Part shown: piece after piece, positions 43,777 through 52,529 of the stretch | Position numbering within the stretch: position 1 is the first letter of the stretch | How the letters are laid out: the number at the start of each line of letters is the position of its first letter | NCBI RefSeq assembly: GCF_030817535.1 | Contig: NZ_JAUSZL010000002.1 | Span: 6,634,001 to 6,698,000 of the forward strand | Source of the DNA: Streptomyces sp. V3I8 | GTDB lineage: Bacteria > Actinomycetota > Actinomycetes > Streptomycetales > Streptomycetaceae | Length of the DNA: 64,000 bases | Direction: 5' to 3' | Made by a program: the position numbers and the translations under genes | The notes under the pieces: model-generated | Told to the model about the DNA's origin: nothing | Databases searched by the model: none | Seen by the model: only the letters and a program-made list of their open reading frames with translations

Positions 43777-45222
43777 ATGTCAGACAGCTCCCCCCTGCCG
43801 CCGGTGCGTCTGCACTCCGAAGCGCAGCTCGCACGGGACGCGCTCGCCACGCCGCTCCTCTCGCGTGCCGTGCGGCTCGCCCGCTGGGCCGGTCCGGACA
43901 CCAGGGTCGGCGCCGGCGGTGAACTCGTCGAGGAACAGCTGCCGGCCGCCGCCGCGCGGCTGGGACTCGACGGCGACGACGCCGCGGCCTGCGCGAGCGA
44001 GGCCTGGCGGGTGGCGGTCGACACCGGACTCGTCGGGATCGTGGACGAGGAGGAGGGCACCGTCACCGCCGGCGCCGACCTGGCCCTCGTCCTGTCCGGC
44101 GCCCCGCAGGACGTGCTGGCACTGTGGCTCGGCGCCCTCGAGACGGTGCTGGCCGACGCGAGCGTGCCCGACCTCGACGACCTCGTGGACGTCATGGACG
44201 AGGGCGGCGAGGTCGACTTCTCCGCCCTGGACTGGGACCCCGAGGCGGAGGCCGAGTTCCTCGACGGCGTCCTCGGCAACCTCTACCTGCTGACCGCCCG
44301 CGCCGACGGGCCCGGCGAGGGGCCGGTGCCGCTGCCCGCCCTCGCCGCGTCGATGATCGTGCCGGACGACATGGGGGAGCCCACCGACGACGTCCTGGAA
44401 CAGGTGTCGGACGCGATGATGCGGCTCGACGACCAGTTCCGGGTACTGGAACCGGTCGGCCTCGTCGACTTCCAGCCCGTCGACGAGGCGCTCATGGCCG
44501 ACGCCGACGAGGAGCCCGGCGCGTCCGGCGGATCCGCCGCGCCCGTGGACGACACGGACGTCACCCGGTACGGGATGGTGCGGCTCACGCCGCTCGGGGT
44601 GTACGGCATCAGGGCGCGGCTCCTGGAGGCCGGGTTCGCCGCTCCCGCGGTGGGCGACCTCGCGGACAAGGGGGCCGACGTGCTCCTCGACAGCACGTCC
44701 ACGTTCCCTCCGACGGCCGCGCGGGCGGAGACCGAGCAGTGGCTCGCCCGGCGCGAACCCCTGGCCGCCGCCCGGGAGTTGCTCGCCGCCGCGCGGGGCG
44801 CCGACGCGGGGGCGCCGCTGCGGCGGCTGCGGTGCCAGCAGGCGCTGTCCCTGGTCGGCACGGAGGCCGCGCCCGCGCTGCACGAGGTGCTCGACGACGC
44901 CGAACTGGGCGGGCTGGCACGGGTCTGGCTCGCCGAGCGGGGGGTGCCGGACGTGCCCGCCCCGTCCGAGGAGATGGTGTTCTGGCTGACCGTCGACACG
45001 ATCGCCGCGCAGCTGGCGGCGGAGGGGAACTCCGAGGAGCTGCAGGCGCTGGTGGAGGGGCTGGCCGCGCAGCACGGGTCCTTCTTCGCCTCGGCCTGGC
45101 GGGTGGAGCATCCCGCCACGCCGGATGTGCTGGAGGCGATGGGGAGGCTGCATCCGGACAAGAAGGTGGCGAAGGAGGCGCGGAAGGCCGCGTTCAAGGC
45201 GCGGTCGCAGCAAGGGGGGTGA
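43777..45222 (+). CDS. Conserved hypothetical protein (Streptomyces)
   Basis: A 481-residue acidic, alanine-rich cytoplasmic protein with no signal peptide. The N-terminal third (LARDALATPLLSRAVRLARWAG...) and the middle (VRLTPLGVYGIRARLLEAG, a winged-helix-like segment near residue 270) suggest a DNA- or protein-binding helical fold; the C-terminal third looks like HEAT-type repeats. I know similar proteins as conserved streptomycete hypotheticals with no function. Starts at ATG 43777 after AGGAGAA. Confidence 0.8.
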   Translation: MSDSSPLPPVRLHSEAQLARDALATPLLSRAVRLARWAGPDTRVGAGGELVEEQLPAAAARLGLDGDDAAACASEAWRVAVDTGLVGIVDEEEGTVTAGADLALVLSGAPQDVLALWLGALETVLADASVPDLDDLVDVMDEGGEVDFSALDWDPEAEAEFLDGVLGNLYLLTARADGPGEGPVPLPALAASMIVPDDMGEPTDDVLEQVSDAMMRLDDQFRVLEPVGLVDFQPVDEALMADADEEPGASGGSAAPVDDTDVTRYGMVRLTPLGVYGIRARLLEAGFAAPAVGDLADKGADVLLDSTSTFPPTAARAETEQWLARREPLAAARELLAAARGADAGAPLRRLRCQQALSLVGTEAAPALHEVLDDAELGGLARVWLAERGVPDVPAPSEEMVFWLTVDTIAAQLAAEGNSEELQALVEGLAAQHGSFFASAWRVEHPATPDVLEAMGRLHPDKKVAKEARKAAFKARSQQGG

Positions 45223-45230
45223 GAGGGCCC

Positions 45231-45257
45231 CGCCCCGGGCCCCCGGGGTCCGGGGCG
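45231..45257. terminator. Shared terminator between convergent genes
   Basis: An 11-bp stem (45231-45241 with 45247-45257, one G-U pair) lies between the end of the 481-residue gene and the end of the minus-strand 72-residue gene. Confidence 0.65.
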
Positions 45258-45303
45258 GACGGGCTGGAGATCCAGCTCGTCCGGCGTCCGGGGACGCAGC
45301 GCG

Positions 45304-45522
45304 TCAGGGCTCGTCCATGGCCAGGACCCGTACCGGGATGCCCTCCAGGGTGTCCGGGACCGTGTCCTCGGGGCGCAGGTCGCCGCGGGGGACCTTGTGC
45401 GCGACGAAGACCACGATGACGTCCTCGCCCGACTCCTCGTCCCGGCCGGTGCCCACCCCGCTGACATTGACCAGCGCCATCAACCGCTCCTCATGGAGCA
45501 GACGTGCCTGACGTGCATCCAC
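45304..45522 (-). CDS. Small stand-alone VxGVGxG domain protein
   Basis: A 72-residue protein (MDARQARLLHEERLMALVNVSG, VGTGRDEESGEDVIVVFVAHKVP, then RPEDTVPDTLEGIPVRVL). It resembles the short N-terminal domain found before trypsin-like protease domains in some bacteria, here with no protease attached. The ATG at 45522 gives the complete domain; an internal ATG at 45480 would cut off the first helix. No function can be given. Confidence 0.7.
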   Translation of the reverse strand: MDARQARLLHEERLMALVNVSGVGTGRDEESGEDVIVVFVAHKVPRGDLRPEDTVPDTLEGIPVRVLAMDEP

Positions 45523-45623
45523 TCCGGCTCGCCTCCCAGGGCTCGTGCGGGTCCGGTACCGAGATTACGGCGGACAGCAGTTCGGGCGCGAGAGCTGTTG
45601 GGCCGTCCGGGGTGCGGAGGCGC

Positions 45624-45679
45624 GTTCACGCAAGGGGACCCGGGAACGCCGGGCGGTGTTCAGACGGTGTTCAGGTGCG
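45624..45679 (+). promoter_or_regulatory. PHO box upstream of the PhoX-type phosphatase
   Basis: GTTCAGACGGT (45658-45668) and GTTCAGGTGCG (45669-45679) are adjacent 11-bp direct-repeat units matching the Streptomyces PhoP recognition pattern; a third GTTCA unit at 45624-45634 lies upstream. Together they predict induction by phosphate starvation through PhoR-PhoP. Confidence 0.8.
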
Positions 45680-45766
45680 GGCGGGACCGTGGGGCCGACG
45701 ACCGGGTCCGCCGCCCGAACGCTCGAACGCCCGCCACGGTCATACTCCACCGTCACAGGAGACAGC

Positions 45767-47227
45767 ATGCCGCTCACCCGCAGGGACTTCGCCGGACGAT
45801 CCGCGCTCACCGGTGTCGGTGTCGCCCTGATCGGCAGCGTCGGCACACTCGCCACCGCGCCCGGCGCCCTCGCGTCCACGGACACCGGGACCGCGGGGGA
45901 CGGCGACGGACACGACGGCGACCGGCACGGCGGAGCCGTCGGCTACGGGCCGCTGCTGCCCGACCCGAAGGGCCTCCTCGCGCTGCCCGCCGGGTTCTCG
46001 TACCGCGTCATCACGTACAGCGGGAGGACGAAGCTGGAGTCGGGCGAGTCCACCCCCTCCAACCACGACGGCACGGCCGCCTTCGACGGCCCGCGCGGCA
46101 CGACCCTCCTCGTCAACAACCACGAGCTGAAGGGCCCGCGCGCCAACTGGGAACACCCGGTACCGCTGACCGAGGGTCTCGTCTACGACCCGGCCGCGTC
46201 CGGCGGCTGCACGGTCGTCGAGGTGCGTCCCGGCGGCGCTGTCGCCGAGTGGGTCGGCATCGCGGGCACCTCCACCAACTGCGCGGGCGGCAGCACCCCT
46301 TGGGGCACCTGGCTCACCTGCGAGGAGAACTCCGACCGGGCCGGCGAGAACGGCATGACCAAGGACCACGGCTACGTCTTCGAGGTCGACCCGGCCGACC
46401 GCCGTGCCAACCGCGACCCCCGGCCGCTGAAGTTCTTCGGCCGGTACGACCACGAGGCCGTCGTCGTCGACCCCAGGCGCGGGCACGCCTACCTCACCGA
46501 GGACGACTCCGAGCCCAACGGGCTGTTCTTCCGCTGGGTGCCGCCGCACGGCTTCACCCACGGCCGCGGGAAGTTCCGTACCCTCGCCGACGACGCCGGC
46601 GTGCTCCAGGCGCCCAGGTGCTACGACTCCGGCGGCCGGTACGTCGACGACCTGTCCCGCGCCACGAGGATCGGCACCGTCTACGGGGTCGACTGGGTCG
46701 ACGTGCCCGACCGCGACGGCAGGACCGTCCCGGTGCGCGAGCAGTTCGCCGCCGGCGAGGTCACCCGCGCCCGCAAGCTCGAAGGCATGTGGTGGGGCGA
46801 CGGCGGCGCGTACGTCGTCTCGTCGTACGCCCGTGACGAGAGCCCGGCCCAGCACGACGGGCAGGTCTGGTTCTACGACCCCGCGCGGCGCACGCTGACC
46901 CTGAAGGTCCGCATCGGTGTGAACCCCGACCCGGCCCGGGACGGTGCCTTCGACGGGCCCGACAACATCACCGTCTCCCCGTACGGCGGACTCGTCATCG
47001 CCGAGGACGGGGAAGGCGTCTCCCACCTCTTCGGTGCCACCGAGAGCGGGCGCACCTATCCCATCGCCCGCAACGACCTGAACATCGGCACCGAGGAGGA
47101 GCCCGAATTCAGCGAGTTCACCGGCGTCACCTTCTCGCCCGACGGAAAGACCCTGTACGCCAATATCCAGGTGCCGGGCATCATGGTCGCTATCAAGGGA
47201 CCCTGGAAGCGGCAGAAGCGCCGCTGA
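45767..47227 (+). CDS. PhoX-type (DUF839) secreted phosphatase
   Basis: A 486-residue exported protein. The N-terminus MPLTRRDFAGRSALTGVG is a twin-arginine signal ending near residue 36 (GALA). The mature part has the PhoX/DUF839 propeller features VNNHELKG, GTSTNCAGGSTPWGTWLTCEE, FGRYDHEAVVVDP, YLTEDDSEPNGLFFRW and FDGPDNITVSPYGGLVIAEDG. PhoX enzymes are Ca/Fe-dependent alkaline phosphatases or phosphodiesterases. The PHO box 90 nt upstream supports this role. ATG 45767 follows ACAGGAGA. Confidence 0.9.
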   Translation: MPLTRRDFAGRSALTGVGVALIGSVGTLATAPGALASTDTGTAGDGDGHDGDRHGGAVGYGPLLPDPKGLLALPAGFSYRVITYSGRTKLESGESTPSNHDGTAAFDGPRGTTLLVNNHELKGPRANWEHPVPLTEGLVYDPAASGGCTVVEVRPGGAVAEWVGIAGTSTNCAGGSTPWGTWLTCEENSDRAGENGMTKDHGYVFEVDPADRRANRDPRPLKFFGRYDHEAVVVDPRRGHAYLTEDDSEPNGLFFRWVPPHGFTHGRGKFRTLADDAGVLQAPRCYDSGGRYVDDLSRATRIGTVYGVDWVDVPDRDGRTVPVREQFAAGEVTRARKLEGMWWGDGGAYVVSSYARDESPAQHDGQVWFYDPARRTLTLKVRIGVNPDPARDGAFDGPDNITVSPYGGLVIAEDGEGVSHLFGATESGRTYPIARNDLNIGTEEEPEFSEFTGVTFSPDGKTLYANIQVPGIMVAIKGPWKRQKRR

Positions 47228-47302
47228 CATCGTGAGTACGGCCCGTACGACGGGAATTTAATCGCTCGCCCGGCCCGCGGTGCGCCTCCTACAGTGGACA
47301 AC

Positions 47303-47439
47303 GTCCAGGTGCGAAGGCAGGACCTACTTCCACTGCTAATGGGGTGGCCGCGGGTTCGAGTCCCGCCACCGGTACGACGTGCCGGTGTAGCTCAGGGGCA
47401 GAGCACCTACGTCGGTTCCGCCGGTCTTGAACTCTGGAC
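47303..47439 (+). ncRNA. Y-RNA-like RNA 1 with permuted tRNA module
   Basis: Ends pair as GTCCAG (47303-47308)/CTGGAC (47434-47439) and CAGGACC (47318-47324)/GGTCTTG (47423-47429), separated by an asymmetric bulge GTGCGAAGG opposite AACT, the Ro-binding stem of Y RNAs. Inside is a circularly permuted tRNA: T-arm 47350-47366 (TTCGAGT loop), 7-bp acceptor CACCGGT/GCCGGTG closed by a 7-nt loop (47367-47387), TA, and D-arm GCTC..GAGC (47390-47404). A TACAGT at 47290-47295 could be the -10 box. It lies upstream of the Ro60 gene, as yrlA RNAs do. Confidence 0.85.
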
Positions 47440-47456
47440 ACCCACAATTTCATGCA

Positions 47457-47528
47457 CCTCCCGGTGCGCAGGCCACGGCTACTTCTCTTTCGAAGAATCC
47501 GGGCCGCGGCCGACTTGATCTCGGGAGG
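47457..47528 (+). ncRNA. Y-RNA-like RNA 2, short, no tRNA module
   Basis: Terminal stem CCTCCCG (47457-47463)/CGGGAGG (47522-47528), the same conserved bulge strand GTGCGCAGG and CTTGATCT on the 3' side, and the shared TACTTC block at 47480-47485. The centre holds only a small CTTC/GAAG hairpin and a GC-rich stem. It is 72 nt and lacks any T- or D-arm. Confidence 0.7.
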
Positions 47529-47541
47529 CGCAGCAGATGAT

Positions 47542-47691
47542 GTGTGCCCGGTGCGCAGGCAGCGGTTACTTCGGGACCTGGTGGGAGACCGTGCGGGTTC
47601 GAATCCCGTCGTCGGCCTCGGGCCGGCGTGGCGGAAAAGGAAGACGCGCCAGGTGATAAGCGCCGCCGCCGACCTCTGAGCTCGGGCACGC
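47542..47691 (+). ncRNA. Y-RNA-like RNA 3 with permuted Leu-like tRNA module
   Basis: Terminal stem GTGTGCCCG (47542-47550)/CGGGCACGC (47683-47691) followed by the conserved GTGCGCAGG strand and TACTTC. Inside: T-arm 47593-47609 (TTCGAAT loop), acceptor CGTCGGC/GCCGGCG (47610-47616, 47622-47628) closed by CTCGG, then TG and a D-arm of tRNA-Leu type (GCGGAAAAGG..GACGC). The 3' end lies 62 nt before the Ro60 start codon. Confidence 0.82.
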
Positions 47692-47753
47692 TCCATCTGC
47701 TGCGCCTCCCCTCGAAATGTTCGTCCAGGAACGTGGATTCGGGGGAATTCATC

Positions 47754-49364
47754 ATGGCGCGGTTCAACAACAAGGCGGCCGGGGCACAGGGCACCTCGCG
47801 TGTCACCTCCACAGGGCGTGTGCTGCGGACGTACGAGGGCGGGCGGGGGGCGGAGCGTGACCCGCGCTCCGAGCTCTTCCTGCTCTCGATCGCCAACTTC
47901 GTCGCCCAGAAGACCTTCTACGAGGACGGGCCGGCGCGCGACGACCGGTTCGCCGCGCTCGTACGGCAGCTGGCCGTCGCCGACCCGTCCTGGACGGCCG
48001 CCCTGCTCGGCTGGCTGCGCGGCGAGGGCAACATGCGGACCGCGTCGATCGTGGGCGCCGCCGAGTACGTCAAGGCGCGCCTCGACGCGGGCGTCACGGA
48101 CGGTCCGGCGAACCGGCAGGTCGTCGCCTCCGTGCTGCGGCGCCCCGACGAGCCCGGTGAGCTGCTCGCGTACTGGACCGCGCGGTACGGCCGAGCCGTG
48201 CCCAAGCCGGTCAAGCGCGGCATCGCCGACGCCGTGCGGCGGCTCTACGGCGGCAGGTCGCTGCTGAAGTACGACACGGCGTCCAGGGGCTACCGCTTCG
48301 GCGACGTCCTCAACCTCGTGCACGCGGCGCCCGACCCCGGCAGGCCGTGGCAGGGCGAGCTGTTCCGGTACGCCCTGGACCGCCGCCACCACCCGGACAC
48401 CGCCGTGCCGCCCGCGTCCGACCACGTGCTCACCGCGCACCGCGAGCTGATGGCGGTGCCGGTGGACCAGCGGCGTGCGGTGGTGACGTCCGAGGGGGGT
48501 GCCGAGCGACTCGCGGCGGCCGGGATGACCTGGGAGGCGCTGGCCGGATGGCTGCAGGGGCCGATGGACGCCGCGGCATGGGAGGCCGTCATTCCGTCCA
48601 TGGGTGCGATGGCGCTGGTCCGTAACCTGCGGAACTTCGACGAGGCCGGGGTCTCGGACGAGGTGGCGGGGTTCGTCGCCGCGAAGATCAGTGATCCGGC
48701 GGAGGTCGCGCGCTCGCGGCAGTTCCCGTTCCGGTATCTCGCCGCGTACCGGCACGCGCCGTCGCTGCGGTGGGCGTACCCGCTGGAGCAGGCGCTCGGG
48801 CACTCGCTGGCCGGTGTGCCCGCGCTGCGCGGGCGGACGCTCGTCCTGGTCGACCGGTCGGGCTCAATGTTCTACTCGCGCATGTCCGACCGCTCGGAGC
48901 TCAGCCGGGCCGACGCGGCGGCCGTCTTCGGTGCGGCGCTCGCGCTGCGGGCCGAGAAGGCGGACCTCGTCGAGTTCGGCACCGGCAGTGACGTGGTGCG
49001 GTTCCGGCGGGGGGAGTCCGTGCTGAAGGTGCTGGAGCGGTTCGGGGATCTCGGGGGGACGAACACGAGCGAGGCCGTGCGCAGGCGCTACAGGAAGCAC
49101 GACCGGGTGCTGATCGTGACCGACGAGCAGGCCGCGTACAGCCAGGGTGGGGATCCGACCGAGCAGGTCCCGCCGCATGTGCCGGTGTACACGTGGAACC
49201 TCGCGGGGTACCGGGCCGGGCACGCCCCCTCGGGGGCCGGGGCGGGGAACCGGCACACGTTCGGCGGGCTCTCGGACGCGGCCTTCCGGATGGTGCCGCT
49301 CCTGGAGGCGGCCCGGGACGCCGCCTGGCCCTGGGAGGGGGCCGGGACGCCGGCCGCGGGCTGA
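47754..49364 (+). CDS. rsr: Ro60/Rsr TROVE-domain RNA-binding protein
   Basis: Bacterial orthologue of Ro60, a ring-shaped HEAT-repeat protein that binds Y RNAs on its rim and misfolded RNA in its hole. The 536-residue product begins MARFNNKAAGAQGTSRVTS and has the TROVE domain to about residue 360, then a von Willebrand A domain with the MIDAS motif LVDRSGSM near residue 365. ATG 47754 follows GGGGGAA. The three Y-RNA-like genes immediately upstream are its expected partners. Role in RNA quality control or stress is family knowledge. Confidence 0.94.
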   Translation: MARFNNKAAGAQGTSRVTSTGRVLRTYEGGRGAERDPRSELFLLSIANFVAQKTFYEDGPARDDRFAALVRQLAVADPSWTAALLGWLRGEGNMRTASIVGAAEYVKARLDAGVTDGPANRQVVASVLRRPDEPGELLAYWTARYGRAVPKPVKRGIADAVRRLYGGRSLLKYDTASRGYRFGDVLNLVHAAPDPGRPWQGELFRYALDRRHHPDTAVPPASDHVLTAHRELMAVPVDQRRAVVTSEGGAERLAAAGMTWEALAGWLQGPMDAAAWEAVIPSMGAMALVRNLRNFDEAGVSDEVAGFVAAKISDPAEVARSRQFPFRYLAAYRHAPSLRWAYPLEQALGHSLAGVPALRGRTLVLVDRSGSMFYSRMSDRSELSRADAAAVFGAALALRAEKADLVEFGTGSDVVRFRRGESVLKVLERFGDLGGTNTSEAVRRRYRKHDRVLIVTDEQAAYSQGGDPTEQVPPHVPVYTWNLAGYRAGHAPSGAGAGNRHTFGGLSDAAFRMVPLLEAARDAAWPWEGAGTPAAG

Positions 49365-49370
49365 TCGGCG

Positions 49371-49414
49371 GGCGGAGGGGCGGTCCCCACTTCGGTGGGG
49401 ACCGCCCCTCCGCC
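49371..49414 (+). terminator. Terminator of rsr
   Basis: A perfect 20-bp stem (49371-49390 with 49395-49414) capped by a TTCG tetraloop, 6 nt after the rsr stop. Confidence 0.9.
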
Positions 49415-49437
49415 TTGTCGGAGGAGTGATTGACATC

Positions 49438-49451
49438 TAACATTTCAGTTA
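49438..49451. promoter_or_regulatory. TAAC-N6-GTTA palindrome at the GntR start
   Basis: An inverted repeat whose last base is the A of the GntR ATG, directly after a TTGACA-like hexamer at 49430-49435. It is a candidate autoregulatory operator. Confidence 0.45.
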
Positions 49452-50098
49452 TGCCTATCCGATCGGTCTCCCGGACACTGCTTCGCGACCAGGCCTACCT
49501 GATGATCCGCGACGCCATCGTGGCCGGCGAGATCGAGCCCGGTGCCGTCGTGCGGCACGCCGACTTCGCCGAGCGGCTCGGGCTGTCCCGGGCGCCCGTG
49601 CGGGAGGCCTTCTCGCGGCTCGTCGACGAAGGGCTGCTGGAGAGCAAGCCGCAGAGCTATACGCGGGTCACCCCGGTGGTGGCCGCCGAGGTGCGGGACG
49701 CGGCCGCCGTGGTCGGGGCCATGCACGAACTGGCCGCCCGGGTCGCCGTGCCGCGGCTGAGCGGGGCGGACGTCACGGTGATGCGCTCGGCCAACGCCCG
49801 GTTCGCGCAGGCCGTGCGGACCGGGGACGTCGACGGCGCACTGCGTGCCGACGACGAGCTGCACGGTGTTCTGGTGCGGGTGAGCCGCAACCGGGCGGCC
49901 GCGGCGACCGTCGCGCGGTACACGCCGCTGATCCGGCGGCTCGAACGGCGCCGCTTCGGCGAGGGCGGCACCTGCCGGTCGGCCGGGTTGCACGAGCGGC
50001 TCATCGAGGCGTGTGCGGAGGGTGACGTGGACGAGGCCGTCCGGGTCACCGCGGAGATCTGGCGAGGGCTCGAAGGCCTCGTCGACAGTGCTGACTGA
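49451..50098 (+). CDS. GntR-family (FCD) regulator
   Basis: A 215-residue regulator with an N-terminal winged helix ([43 protein letters not shown]) and a helical FCD effector domain containing DDELHGVLV with conserved Asp/His. Start at ATG 49451; a TTG at 49430 would add seven residues. It is 19 nt upstream of the ACC deaminase gene and most likely controls it in response to a metabolite. Confidence 0.9.
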   Translation: MPIRSVSRTLLRDQAYLMIRDAIVAGEIEPGAVVRHADFAERLGLSRAPVREAFSRLVDEGLLESKPQSYTRVTPVVAAEVRDAAAVVGAMHELAARVAVPRLSGADVTVMRSANARFAQAVRTGDVDGALRADDELHGVLVRVSRNRAAAATVARYTPLIRRLERRRFGEGGTCRSAGLHERLIEACAEGDVDEAVRVTAEIWRGLEGLVDSAD

Positions 50099-50117
50099 GC
50101 TGGCTGGGAGGCCGAGT

Positions 50118-51134
50118 ATGTCCCTGTCCTCGTTCGAGCGTTTCCCTCTTCTCTTCGGGCCCTCGCCCGTGCATCCGCTGGAGCGGCTGACCGCGCACCT
50201 CGGTGGCGCCTCGCTCTGGGCCAAGCGGGAGGACTGCAACTCCGGTGTCGCGTACGGGGGCAACAAGACCCGCAAGCTCGAGTACCTCGTCGCGGACGCG
50301 CTGGCCCAGGGCTGCGACACCCTCGTCTCGATCGGCGGGGTGCAGTCCAACCACACGCGGCAGGTGGCGGCCTGTGCCGCCCGGGCCGGGCTCAAGTGCG
50401 TGCTGGTGCAGGAGAGCTGGGTCGAGTGGCCCGACTCCGTGTACGACAAGGTCGGCAACATCCTGATCAGCCGGCTCGCCGGCGCCGATGTGCGGCTCGT
50501 GCGGGCCGGGTTCGGGATCGGGTTCAAGGAGAGCTGGGAGCTGGCGCTGCGGGAGGTCGAGGACGGGGGCGGCAAGCCGTACGCGATTCCCGCGGGGGCT
50601 TCCGACCATCCGCTGGGCGGGCTCGGGTTCGCCGGATGGGCCTACGAGGTCGCCGAGCAGGAGCGGGATCTGGGGGTCTTCTTCGACACCGTGGTGGTCT
50701 GCTCGGTGACCGGGTCCACCCAGGCGGGGATGGTGGCCGGGTTCCGTGCGCTGGAGGAGGCGGGCGGGCGCGTGCGACGTGTGGTGGGGATCGACGCCTC
50801 GGCCGCGCCCGGGCGGACCCGGGAGCAGATCGCGCGGATCGCGCACAGCACGGGGCGGCTCGTCGGGGTGCGGGCCGAGCTGACCGAGGACGATGTGGAG
50901 CTCGACGCGCGGTATCACGCCGGTGTCTACGGGATTCCCGACGAGGCGACGCTGGAGGCGATGCGGCTTGCCGCCCGGACCGAGGGGATGGTCACCGACC
51001 CCGTGTACGAGGGGAAGTCCATGGCAGGGATGATCGACCTGGTCGGCCGCGGGGAGATCGGGGCGGGATCCACCGTGCTGTACGCCCATCTCGGTGGGCA
51101 GCCCGCGCTGAACGCGTACAGCGCGTTGTTCTGA
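50118..51134 (+). CDS. acdS: 1-aminocyclopropane-1-carboxylate deaminase
   Basis: PLP enzyme that cleaves ACC, the plant ethylene precursor, to ammonia and 2-oxobutyrate. The 338-residue length fits. Lys50 binds PLP ([11 protein letters not shown]), Ser77 lies in [10 protein letters not shown], and Tyr297, Glu298 (DPVYEGKSM) and Leu325 match the residues that separate ACC deaminase from D-cysteine desulfhydrase, which has Thr at the latter two. Preceded by its GntR regulator. Suggests a plant-associated or soil lifestyle. Confidence 0.92.
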   Translation: MSLSSFERFPLLFGPSPVHPLERLTAHLGGASLWAKREDCNSGVAYGGNKTRKLEYLVADALAQGCDTLVSIGGVQSNHTRQVAACAARAGLKCVLVQESWVEWPDSVYDKVGNILISRLAGADVRLVRAGFGIGFKESWELALREVEDGGGKPYAIPAGASDHPLGGLGFAGWAYEVAEQERDLGVFFDTVVVCSVTGSTQAGMVAGFRALEEAGGRVRRVVGIDASAAPGRTREQIARIAHSTGRLVGVRAELTEDDVELDARYHAGVYGIPDEATLEAMRLAARTEGMVTDPVYEGKSMAGMIDLVGRGEIGAGSTVLYAHLGGQPALNAYSALF

Positions 51135-51158
51135 GCGGGCACGGCCCCGCTCCCGACG

Positions 51159-51198
51159 ACGGCCCCGCTCCCGGCGCGTTCGCGGGGGGCGGGGCCGT
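51159..51198. terminator. Bidirectional terminator between acdS and the TerD gene
   Basis: ACGGCCCCGC at 51159-51168 pairs perfectly with 51189-51198, with further pairing inside; lies between two convergent genes. Confidence 0.75.
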
Positions 51199-51207
51199 AG
51201 CGGACCG

Positions 51208-52416
51208 CTACAGGGCCTGGGCCGAGGGCTTCACCATGCCGCGCACCGTGCGGGACTTGACGAAGTCGCCCAGAGCCGTCATCTCCCACTCGCCGGAGAA
51301 CTGCTTGATGAGCTTGGCCATCATCACGCCGGTCTGGGGCTCCGCGCCGGTGAGGTCGAAGCGGACCAGTTCCTCGCCCGTGGCGGCGTCCAGGAGGCGG
51401 CAGTAGGCCTTGGCCACCTCGGTGAACTTCTGGCCGGAGAAGCTGTTCACCGTGAAGACCAGGCCCGTGACCTCCTGGGGGAGACGGCCGAGATCCACGA
51501 CGATCACCTCGTCGTCTCCGCCGCCCTCGCCGGTGAGGTTGTCGCCGGAGTGCTTGATCGCGCCGTTCACGATGGAGAGCTTGCCGAAGTAGCAGCTGTC
51601 GATGTGGTTGCGCTGCGGGCCGTAGGCGATCACCGAGGCGTCCAGGTCGATGTCCTTGCCCCGGTACGCCGGCTCCCAGCCCAGGCCCATCTTCACCTGG
51701 GAGAGGAAGGGGCGGCCGCCCTTGACCAGGGACACGGTCTGGTTCTTCTGGAGGCTCACCCGGCCCTTGTCCAGGTTGATCTTTCCGGCGCCGGGGGCGG
51801 GGGCGGGAGGAGCGGCCGGCGGTGCGGGCGGGGCCGCGGCGGCGGTGACCGGCGGTGCCTGCACCGGGGGCGGGGGCGCCACCGGGGTCTGGGCGGCGGG
51901 CGCCGGCGGGGCGGGCTCCTCCACGCTCACGCCGAAGTCCGTGGCGATGCCCGCCAGGCCGTTCGCGTAGCCCTGGCCGACCGCGCGGGCCTTCCAGGCG
52001 CCGTTGCGGAGGTAGACCTCGACGATGACCAGGGCCGTCTCCGCGCCGAGCTGCGGCGGGGTGAAGGAGGAGAGGACGGAGCCGTCGTCCGCGTTGCGGA
52101 TCGTGGCCGTCGGTTCGATGCCCTGGAACGTCTGGCCCGCGGCGTCCGGGCTCGCGGTGACGACGATCTTCTCGATGCCCGGGGGCACGGCGGTCGTGTC
52201 GACCGTGATCGAGTCCGGGGTGCTGCCGCCGCCGGAGCGGTAGGTCACGCCCGGACCGGAGGGCTGGTTGTAGAAGATGAAGTCGTCGTCGGAGCGCACC
52301 TTGCCGTCGGCGGTGAGCAGCAGGCCCGAAACGTCGAGCCGCACCGGGGCGGCGACGTCCACCGTCACGCGGGTGACGGGGAGAGGGATGTTCGAGCCGG
52401 GGGTCATAGCTGTCAT
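51208..52416 (-). CDS. Double TerD-domain protein
   Basis: A 402-residue protein with two TerD-type domains: residues about 1-165 (DFIFYNQPSGPGVTYR, a divergent first copy) and about 225-402 (VSLVKGG, MGLGWEP, DIDLDASVIAY, the calcium-binding second copy with SGDNLTGEGGGDDE). A Pro/Ala-rich linker joins them. TerD proteins bind calcium and serve in stress and tellurite responses; in Streptomyces they also affect development. Start ATG 52416 (MTAMTPGSN); ATG 52407 is possible. Confidence 0.9.
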   Translation of the reverse strand: MTAMTPGSNIPLPVTRVTVDVAAPVRLDVSGLLLTADGKVRSDDDFIFYNQPSGPGVTYRSGGGSTPDSITVDTTAVPPGIEKIVVTASPDAAGQTFQGIEPTATIRNADDGSVLSSFTPPQLGAETALVIVEVYLRNGAWKARAVGQGYANGLAGIATDFGVSVEEPAPPAPAAQTPVAPPPPVQAPPVTAAAAPPAPPAAPPAPAPGAGKINLDKGRVSLQKNQTVSLVKGGRPFLSQVKMGLGWEPAYRGKDIDLDASVIAYGPQRNHIDSCYFGKLSIVNGAIKHSGDNLTGEGGGDDEVIVVDLGRLPQEVTGLVFTVNSFSGQKFTEVAKAYCRLLDAATGEELVRFDLTGAEPQTGVMMAKLIKQFSGEWEMTALGDFVKSRTVRGMVKPSAQAL

Positions 52417-52472
52417 GCCGGGAGAACGAGCGGGCTCTCTTTGCCGTTCCCTTACCAAGCGACCAGCTTGAG

Positions 52473-52518
52473 CGCGCTGTTCCCCGCGCCCCCGTCCGGG
52501 GGCGCGGGGAACAGCGCG
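52473..52518 (-). terminator. Terminator of the sugar-catabolism operon
   Basis: A perfect 21-bp stem (52473-52493 with 52498-52518) and GTCC loop, 12 nt beyond the leftward dehydrogenase stop. It contains the GTTCCCCGCGCCCC core that recurs across Streptomyces genomes. Confidence 0.85.
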
Positions 52519-52529
52519 GTCCTTCGTCC

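Noticed and set aside
47350..47404. tRNA gene suggested by T-arm and D-arm sequences
   Set aside because: The arms are in reversed order (T before D), the acceptor stem is closed by a 7-nt loop, and there is no anticodon arm in tRNA order; it fits a Y-RNA tRNA-like module.
47289..48803. Long minus-strand open frame over the Y-RNA region and rsr
   Set aside because: It is antisense to the Ro60 gene, has Arg/Pro/Gly-rich composition typical of GC-biased shadow frames, and overlaps structured RNAs.
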